Source: Bacteroidota bacterium
GTDB lineage: Bacteria; Bacteroidota; Bacteroidia; Chitinophagales; Chitinophagaceae
DNA length: 19,697 bases
Direction: 5' to 3'
NCBI GenBank assembly: GCA_947461015.1
Contig: CANHIR010000014.1
Span: 1 to 19,697, forward strand
This document shows, in pieces, positions 14,845-19,697 of this stretch. The first letter of the stretch is position 1; the number at the start of each line of letters is the position of its first letter. The translations under genes were made by a program, and so were the position numbers. The notes below the pieces were generated by a model. The model did no database searches. It saw only the letters and a program-made list of their open reading frames with translations, and was not told the origin of the DNA.

Positions 14845-15945
14845 ATGGATATGAGTCAGGACATCAGAAAACCAATTATCGGCTTTAGCTGTGGCGATTT
14901 AAACGGAGTGGGCATTGAATTAATCATCAAATCATTGTCAGATAGTCGCTTATTGGATTTTATGGTGCCTGTTATTTTTGCCAGCAATAAAAGCTTGAAT
15001 TTTTACAAAAAATTAAGTCCTGAATTTCCTTTAAATTATACATCTATACCCGACTTATCAAAAATCAATCCCAAGCAAGTAAATTTAATTCATAGTTGGG
15101 AGGAAGAGGTAAATATTACCCCGGGTGAATTGACCGACGAGGGCGGGAAATATGCATTTATTTCATTGCAACAAGCTGTAGCCGCATTAAAGGAAAAGAA
15201 AATAGACGGTTTGGTAACTGCCCCCATTCATAAGAAAAATATTCAATCTCCTGAATTTAATTTCAGTGGACATACACCCTATTTACAACATGCTTTTGGT
15301 AATACAGAAAACCTAATGCTATTGGTTGCTGAAAATTTAAGAATGGCTTTGGTTACGGAGCACGTAACAGTTCAGGAAATTGCAAAACATATTACCAAAG
15401 AAAAGATTAAACAAAAATTACAAATTTTAAACAATAGTTTACAAAAGGATTTTGGAATTGACAAACCACGTATCGCTGTATTAGCCCTTAACCCTCACGC
15501 TGGTGATGAGGGACTTATTGGTAAAGAAGAAATTGAAATTATTCGCCCAGCAGTAAAAGAAAGTAAAAATCAAATTTTGGTATACGGACCCTATTCAGCG
15601 GATGCTTTTTTTGCAAGAGGTGCACATGAAAAATTTGACGGCGTATTGGCCATGTACCATGATCAAGGTTTAATACCCTTTAAATCATTGGCATTTGGCG
15701 AAGGGGTTAATTTTACGGCAGGTTTGCCAATTGTGAGAACAAGCCCGGATCATGGAACAGCTTTTGATATTGCAGGTAAAAATAAAGCAGACGCTGCTTC
15801 CTTTACAGCAAGTATTTTTGAATGTGTAAGAATTATTCATGCTCGTGAAGGATATAGAGATATGCGCTTGAATCCATTAAAGAAAATGAGTGCGCGTATG
15901 TTTGCCAATGCCAAGGACGAAACACTAGAAGAGTCCGGCTACTAA
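14845..15945 (+). CDS. pdxA: 4-hydroxythreonine-4-phosphate dehydrogenase PdxA
   Basis: Oxidises 4-phosphohydroxy-L-threonine in the deoxyxylulose-5-phosphate-dependent pathway to pyridoxine phosphate. From the ATG at 14845 the protein has 366 residues, somewhat longer than E. coli PdxA but normal for Bacteroidota. Recognisable segments are GDLNGVGIE (17-25), TAPIHKKNIQ, FSGHTPYL, NPHAGDEG and YHDQGLIPFK. Three histidines, His173, His218 and His272, have nearly the spacing of the E. coli metal ligands (166, 211, 266). SPDHGTAFDIAGKNKAD near 300-316 is the substrate-binding end. It is divergent from ksgA; in E. coli the two genes lie in the same operon. A second in-frame ATG at 14851 is an alternative start. 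Confidence 0.95.
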   Translation: MDMSQDIRKPIIGFSCGDLNGVGIELIIKSLSDSRLLDFMVPVIFASNKSLNFYKKLSPEFPLNYTSIPDLSKINPKQVNLIHSWEEEVNITPGELTDEGGKYAFISLQQAVAALKEKKIDGLVTAPIHKKNIQSPEFNFSGHTPYLQHAFGNTENLMLLVAENLRMALVTEHVTVQEIAKHITKEKIKQKLQILNNSLQKDFGIDKPRIAVLALNPHAGDEGLIGKEEIEIIRPAVKESKNQILVYGPYSADAFFARGAHEKFDGVLAMYHDQGLIPFKSLAFGEGVNFTAGLPIVRTSPDHGTAFDIAGKNKADAASFTASIFECVRIIHAREGYRDMRLNPLKKMSARMFANAKDETLEESGY

Positions 15946-15959
15946 TTACCAGGCGTTTA

Positions 15960-16589
15960 TTAAAAGGGACAGGTTGCGCTTAACTTTTCTAAATGATTTT
16001 TACCCCAAGTAGGCAATACTTGTTGTGGTGTTTGCTTATCTAATAATTGCTTGGCTTTTAATAGTATGGGTTTTGCCTTGTTGCAACCACCCCCAAATAA
16101 TTTAGGAAGATTTAACGACAAACTTCCTTCCATGATATAGATACGTGGATTTGTTGGATTTAATTTCTTTGCCTTATTCAAAGGATCGTAAATATTTTTT
16201 TCATACGAAACCCACCTTAAAAAAGGATTCACTGCCATCTTCATGGTATATGCCATGGACAAAGCACATTCGTTTTCATCGTTATCTTCTATTTCGATTG
16301 ACTTTTTAGCCCAATAAACCGCCTTGTCCGCATTTTCGTCTGCAAATTTTTTATTCTTCGCACTTAACCGCGCATAAATTAAGGAGAGGTAATAAGAAGA
16401 GATCCATTCTTTTTTAGCTGGCGTACTTTGCGCTAATTTTTCGAAAACGGAAGCCAAATTTGAATTTTCAAAATTATCACCTGTCATATTAAATTGAGCA
16501 ACCGCATTAATAAGCTCCGTTTTTAATGTTGTATTTTGAGCATACGAAGGTGTAGCTAACAAAAATATAAGTACTGTGGTAAAACGCAT
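15960..16589 (-). CDS. Secreted TPR-like protein of unknown function
   Basis: A 209-residue protein with a clear signal peptide (MRFTTVLIFLLATPSYA, then QN), so exported to the periplasm. The mature part is helical, with TPR-like repeats: the pattern ADENADKAVYWAKKSIEI at about 84-101, a PLNKAKKLNPTNPRIYIMEGSLSLN helix pair at about 132-156, and KAKPILLKAKQLL near 175. I recognise no catalytic motif. FGGGCNKAKPILLKA and the terminal Cys are notable fixed-looking features. It is the last gene of the apparent ABC / LolA-like operon, beginning 9 bp after the preceding stop, so it may be a periplasmic scaffold of that system. This is inference from position only. Confidence 0.8.
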   Translation of the reverse strand: MRFTTVLIFLLATPSYAQNTTLKTELINAVAQFNMTGDNFENSNLASVFEKLAQSTPAKKEWISSYYLSLIYARLSAKNKKFADENADKAVYWAKKSIEIEDNDENECALSMAYTMKMAVNPFLRWVSYEKNIYDPLNKAKKLNPTNPRIYIMEGSLSLNLPKLFGGGCNKAKPILLKAKQLLDKQTPQQVLPTWGKNHLEKLSATCPF

Positions 16590-16598
16590 GCCTGCAAT

Positions 16599-17285
16599 TT
16601 AAAACATTGAATTTGAAAGTCCCTTATTTACAATATAATTTGTGTAAGTAATTTCTACAGTGCCTTTCTTGTTTTTCATTGCGTTTTGCTTTGCTGCTGC
16701 ATCATCATCACCAAATTCTAAGGTTATTCCATTGGGAAGTTTATAATCCTTGGTATTAAAACTAAAAATAATTTTACTTGGCAGTCCCAAATCGGCATAG
16801 CTGCCATACTCCATGGTTATTTCATAGCTACCATTGTCCTTTGTGGTTGTAAATGTTTTATAAACCAATGCGGTGGATGGATCTATCCATAAGGTTGAAA
16901 TCACCCAGTCTAATTTTTCATCCGATGGAACCAGCTTTACCACATTTAGCGCCTTCCCTTTAAATGGTTGCACCCCCATTGGTATTGCTATATATTGCTT
17001 TGTATTTAATAAAGAATTGATGGTCAGTGATACCCCGCCTTTTGGCAACAAAGAAATCCCTCCTTCCTTTTTAATTTTCAACAAATTTGGTTTTTTAAAA
17101 TACACTTTTACTTTTCCTAAACTTGCTTTAATAAAAGAAACATTTGTTTTCATGGTACCTTCCGCAACATAGTCATTCACCAAGGCTAATTTTTGACTCA
17201 CTTTTTCAATCAAAGGGTCGGTTTGTGCATGGGTTGCTTGAAAGCAAAAAAACAAAAGTATCGCAATGGCATATTTTTTTTTCAT
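16599..17285 (-). CDS. LolA-like periplasmic lipoprotein-carrier family protein
   Basis: A 228-residue protein with a signal peptide (MKKKYAIAILLFFCFQATHA, then QT). The mature region has the LolA/LolB-like outer-membrane lipoprotein-sorting pattern: a start helix LIEKVSQKLALVNDYVAEGTMK, strands VKVYFKKPNLLKIKKEGG (the 'convex sheet' that binds acyl chains), an LDWVISTLWIDPSTALVYKTFTTTKDNGSYEITMEYGSYADLGLPSKI section, and a closing strand. Known members ferry lipoproteins or lipids across the periplasm. Genuine LolA is usually somewhat shorter and lies elsewhere, so this is better called LolA-like. It sits 22 bp behind the ABC permease and 9 bp before the TPR-like gene. Confidence 0.8.
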   Translation of the reverse strand: MKKKYAIAILLFFCFQATHAQTDPLIEKVSQKLALVNDYVAEGTMKTNVSFIKASLGKVKVYFKKPNLLKIKKEGGISLLPKGGVSLTINSLLNTKQYIAIPMGVQPFKGKALNVVKLVPSDEKLDWVISTLWIDPSTALVYKTFTTTKDNGSYEITMEYGSYADLGLPSKIIFSFNTKDYKLPNGITLEFGDDDAAAKQNAMKNKKGTVEITYTNYIVNKGLSNSMF

Positions 17286-17307
17286 AGGTGTATTCTCTAA
17301 AATAATA

Positions 17308-18183
17308 TTAACTTAAAATATCCTTTTTCTTGGTAATCAATACTGCCGCACTTACAAACAATACAATATGGGCAGACAATACCATCAAGGATGTTTTTAT
17401 CTTCGCAACGTTCAAGATAGAACCAGTAATGGCTTCATTATTATCATTCACTTGAATATCAAAAAACTCTTTCCAATTGTTCATATGCGTGGTAAATAAA
17501 TAAGGCTTTATGATAGAGAACAATGGGATGTTTAGGGTACTTAAAATGGTAAAAAACACTATGGCGCTCATGGTACCTACTATGGGTCCAATGGAATTAT
17601 TTGCAATGCTTGACATTAAAAAACCTAAACTCGTAACCGTTAATAAAGAGAAGCTTGCGAAAACAAATGCACCTACATAACGCCAAAGCACATCATTTTT
17701 TTCAATTAGCACAACATAATTGGACTTCATTAAAAACAAATCATCTGTACCAAACACCCACATACTCACAAACAATGCTAAAAAGGCCAGCCATATTAAC
17801 AATACAATGGTATAAATGCTTGCAGCTATAAACTTACCCAAAACCCATTGTGTTCTGGTAAAAGGAGTAGAAAACAATAATCTTAAAGTGCCCAAATTAG
17901 CCTCGCCCGACAGCATATCAGCGGCTATTAAGGCCACCAACAAAGGAACATGCACTAGCAAAAGTTGTAAAAGAATATAACAAATTAAATAGCCATTTAA
18001 AACATTCCCATCTACTGTTAAAGTGTCATTGATATCCTTCATTAAAAAATCCGAATAGGACTTCCCATCTATTTTTAAACCAAATTGAATAACAATAATT
18101 AAAGCGGCAATAGCGCCAAAAGCAATATAGGTTCTGGGGCGTCTAAAAATTTTATACAGCTCAAAGGATATAATTGACTTCAT
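17308..18183 (-). CDS. ABC-2 type transporter permease
   Basis: Membrane subunit of an exporter, 291 residues. About six hydrophobic helices are visible: near residues 18-34, 66-88, 112-140, 165-187, 195-215 and 266-284. The ABC-2 landmark GEANLGTLRLLFSTPFTRTQWVLGKFIAA lies between the second and third helices, and the N-terminus FELYKIFRRPRTYIAF is typical. A long loop after helix 1 and another before the last helix probably face the periplasm. The start codon shares one base with the stop of the ATPase gene (TAATG), a sign of coupled translation. The cargo cannot be read from sequence. Confidence 0.92.
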   Translation of the reverse strand: MKSIISFELYKIFRRPRTYIAFGAIAALIIVIQFGLKIDGKSYSDFLMKDINDTLTVDGNVLNGYLICYILLQLLLVHVPLLVALIAADMLSGEANLGTLRLLFSTPFTRTQWVLGKFIAASIYTIVLLIWLAFLALFVSMWVFGTDDLFLMKSNYVVLIEKNDVLWRYVGAFVFASFSLLTVTSLGFLMSSIANNSIGPIVGTMSAIVFFTILSTLNIPLFSIIKPYLFTTHMNNWKEFFDIQVNDNNEAITGSILNVAKIKTSLMVLSAHIVLFVSAAVLITKKKDILS

Positions 18184-19091
18184 TAATTTGTATTTGAAGT
18201 GAGTTGTAAAAAATAATCTTCCAATGAATTTTTACTTTCTACATTAATTAAGCCAACTCCGGCATTTACCAAAAACTCATTTAACAATGGTATTTCAAAA
18301 TGAGGGATGGATAAATAAATACCCTCCTGTCTTTTTAATAAATAGTTGCTAAAGCTACCCGAAAGTATAATTTGTAGGGCTTGTGGATCATTGGTCGTTT
18401 TAAGGTGAACGATCATTTTATTTGGATCTAATAAGGTTTGTATAGGACCCTCTGCCAATTTCTTTCCCTTATGTAATATTAAAATGTGTGAAGCCATTTG
18501 TTCTATTTCAGAAAGGATATGAGAAGAAACCAGTATTGTTTTTCCTTCCTCTTTTGCCAATCGCTGAATTAGGTTTCTAATATCTGAAATACCTTGAGGA
18601 TCTAAGCCATTGGTTGGCTCATCTAAAATAATCAAAGACGGATTGTGTAATAATGCAATCCCAATGCCTAATCGCTGCTTCATACCTAATGAAAAGGTTT
18701 GCACCTTATCTTTTGCACGGTCCTGCAGTCCTACTTTAATAAGGGTTTCTTCTATAGTAGCAGGTGTGATTTTCTTACTTCTTAATTTGGCAAACAATTG
18801 CAAATGCTCCTTGGCCGATAAATAAGGATATAAATCGGGCCTTTCAATAATAGCACCTATCTCCTCCAATACTTTATTACGATTGGATTGAATGGTATGG
18901 CCAAATATTTCAATACTACCACTGGTAGGATGTATAAGCGACAATAACATGCGAATGGTGGTACTTTTCCCAGATCCATTTTGACCCAAAAAGCCATATA
19001 CCTGACCAGCTTGTACTTCAAAACTAAGTCCATCTACTGCCTTCAGGGAGCCAAAATGCTTGCTTACATTATTTACTTGTATCACCGACAT
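18183..19091 (-). CDS. ABC transporter ATP-binding protein (BcrA/NatA-like)
   Basis: Cytoplasmic ATPase, 302 residues, powering the adjacent ABC-2 permease. The motifs are intact: Walker A GQNGSGKST at 36-44, signature SLGMKQ at 134-139, Walker B LIILDEP at 153-159 with the catalytic Glu158, and the switch histidine His191. At the Q-loop position it reads IIERPDLYPYLSAKEHL, Glu in place of Gln, as is common in the bacitracin/lantibiotic-exporter-type ATPases. About 100 residues after the nucleotide-binding domain form a C-terminal extension (roughly 200-302). The ATG lies 11 nt behind a terminator hairpin and is preceded by an AAGG ribosome-binding site. It is the first gene of the four-gene unit. 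Confidence 0.95.
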   Translation of the reverse strand: MSVIQVNNVSKHFGSLKAVDGLSFEVQAGQVYGFLGQNGSGKSTTIRMLLSLIHPTSGSIEIFGHTIQSNRNKVLEEIGAIIERPDLYPYLSAKEHLQLFAKLRSKKITPATIEETLIKVGLQDRAKDKVQTFSLGMKQRLGIGIALLHNPSLIILDEPTNGLDPQGISDIRNLIQRLAKEEGKTILVSSHILSEIEQMASHILILHKGKKLAEGPIQTLLDPNKMIVHLKTTNDPQALQIILSGSFSNYLLKRQEGIYLSIPHFEIPLLNEFLVNAGVGLINVESKNSLEDYFLQLTSNTN

Positions 19092-19102
19092 ACCTTAATA
19101 AC

Positions 19103-19132
19103 AAAAAACCCCGAACTAAGTTCGGGGTTTTT
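19103..19132 (-). terminator. Intrinsic terminator behind atpA
   Basis: CCCCGAAC (19109-19116) pairs with GTTCGGGG (19120-19127) around a 3-base loop, flanked by A-tracts and T-tracts on both sides (19103-19108 and 19128-19132), so it can work in either direction. On the minus strand it follows atpA and is the strongest hairpin in the window. It lies 11 nt before the start of the ABC ATPase gene. Confidence 0.9.
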
Positions 19133-19134
19133 AT

Positions 19135-19142
19135 CAAATATA
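19135..19142 (-). promoter_or_regulatory. Candidate promoter -7 element for the ABC/LolA-like operon
   Basis: TATATTTG on the minus strand matches the Bacteroidota -7 consensus exactly and lies 8 bases after the atpA stop. Transcription would start near 19128-19130, just before the GC stem of the terminator hairpin. No clear -33 TTG is seen at the expected spacing within the end of atpA. Confidence 0.4.
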
Positions 19143-19150
19143 GTTTTGTT

Positions 19151-19697
19151 CTATTTGTATTGAGGGATTAAGCTATTCGCTAAATCAACCATTTGTTTAA
19201 TACCGTCTTCAGGTAAGTTGCCTTTTTTGAATTCAGCTAAAACATTGGGCAACTTGTTGCTCATTTCTAACAAGAAGTGTGCTTCAAATTCTTTTACATT
19301 TTTAACAGCAACGTCTTTTAATAAACCTTGCGTTCCTAAGTAAATAATTGCTACTTGTTTTTCCACTGTAAATGGAGTGTACTGCGCTTGTTTTAATATT
19401 TCTACGTTTCTTGCACCTTTGTCAATTACGTTCTTAGTAGCTGGATCCAAGTCACCACCAAATTTAGAGAAGGCCTCTAACTCACGGTATAAGGCTTGGT
19501 CTAATTTCAAAGTACCAGATACTTTTTTCATGGACTTAATTTGCGCGTTACCACCCACACGACTTACAGAGATACCTACGTTAATTGCTGGACGAATACC
19601 TGCGTTGAACAAGTTACCTTCTAAGAAGATTTGACCGTCGGTAATAGAAATTACGTTGGTAGGAATGTATGCAGATACGTCACCTGCTTGTGTTTCA
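19151..19697 (-). CDS. atpA: F1 ATP synthase subunit alpha, C-terminal part (5' end outside window)
   Basis: The last ~182 residues of the alpha subunit of F1Fo ATP synthase. The visible part begins with [26 protein letters not shown], a nearly invariant stretch, and continues through GISVSRVGG, which holds the arginine finger contacting the catalytic site on beta. [25 protein letters not shown] and a helical C-terminal domain follow. The N-terminal crown and Walker A motif are beyond the right edge. The gene ends in LIPQYK and is followed by a promoter-like motif and a strong terminator, so it is the last gene of its transcript. The gamma-subunit gene (atpG) does not follow it here. Confidence 0.98.
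   Translation of the reverse strand, partial: ETQAGDVSAYIPTNVISITDGQIFLEGNLFNAGIRPAINVGISVSRVGGNAQIKSMKKVSGTLKLDQALYRELEAFSKFGGDLDPATKNVIDKGARNVEILKQAQYTPFTVEKQVAIIYLGTQGLLKDVAVKNVKEFEAHFLLEMSNKLPNVLAEFKKGNLPEDGIKQMVDLANSLIPQYK

Noticed and set aside
1..19697. CRISPR arrays, tRNA or rRNA genes, insertion sequences, prophage or defence genes
   Set aside because: I found no regularly spaced repeats, no tRNA-like cloverleaf, no transposase or integrase motifs and no abrupt change in composition.

Overview
This window looks like a core chromosomal stretch of a low-GC member of the Bacteroidota, most likely in or near the Chitinophagaceae. The evidence is the family content (DUF3098 beside ftsX and uppP, a UMF1-type transporter, a large S9B dipeptidyl-peptidase-like protein, DUF3108, an orphan ftsX), the A+T-rich sequence, weak Shine-Dalgarno sites, and several gaps carrying the Bacteroidota -7 promoter motif TAnnTTTG. 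I see no rRNA, tRNA, CRISPR, insertion sequence, phage or toxin-antitoxin genes. It reads as a housekeeping region, not an accessory island.

Left part (1-5349, minus strand): leuS, a secreted S9B serine peptidase and the N-terminal part of ruvB, read in that order. A 164-bp gap separates leuS from the divergent plus-strand run ftsX - DUF3098 - uppP - UMF1 transporter - metallo-beta-lactamase-fold hydrolase (5514-9701). These plus-strand genes are mostly cell-envelope functions: a division-type permease, a small membrane protein, undecaprenyl-PP recycling and a transporter whose stop overlaps the hydrolase start.

Middle part (9711-14800): a minus-strand pair, a flippase-like membrane protein followed by a DUF3108 protein, diverges from ruvC. 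ruvC then meets the minus-strand greA-HIT pair head-on with no base between the stop codons. Upstream of greA lies a compact leader with a -7 motif and an intrinsic terminator. Next comes ksgA, followed after one base by a D-2-hydroxyacid dehydrogenase. ksgA diverges from pdxA (plus).

Right part (15960-19697, minus): an apparent four-gene operon of ABC ATPase, ABC-2 permease, LolA-like periplasmic protein and a secreted TPR-like protein. It lies directly behind the end of atpA, from which a strong GC-rich terminator hairpin separates it. The atpG gene that commonly follows atpA is not there.

The most interesting signals are: (a) intrinsic-terminator hairpins sitting only 11-18 nt upstream of three start codons (uppP, greA, the ABC ATPase), each directly behind a -7-like motif; (b) the ABC/LolA-like/TPR operon as a possible uncharacterised envelope export system; (c) pdxA, ksgA and a PdxB-superfamily dehydrogenase side by side; (d) a 10-bp inverted repeat that supplies matching -7 motifs to the leuS and ftsX promoters; (e) a 13-bp perfect dyad touching the transporter start. 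No gene-free stretch exceeds about 165 bases.
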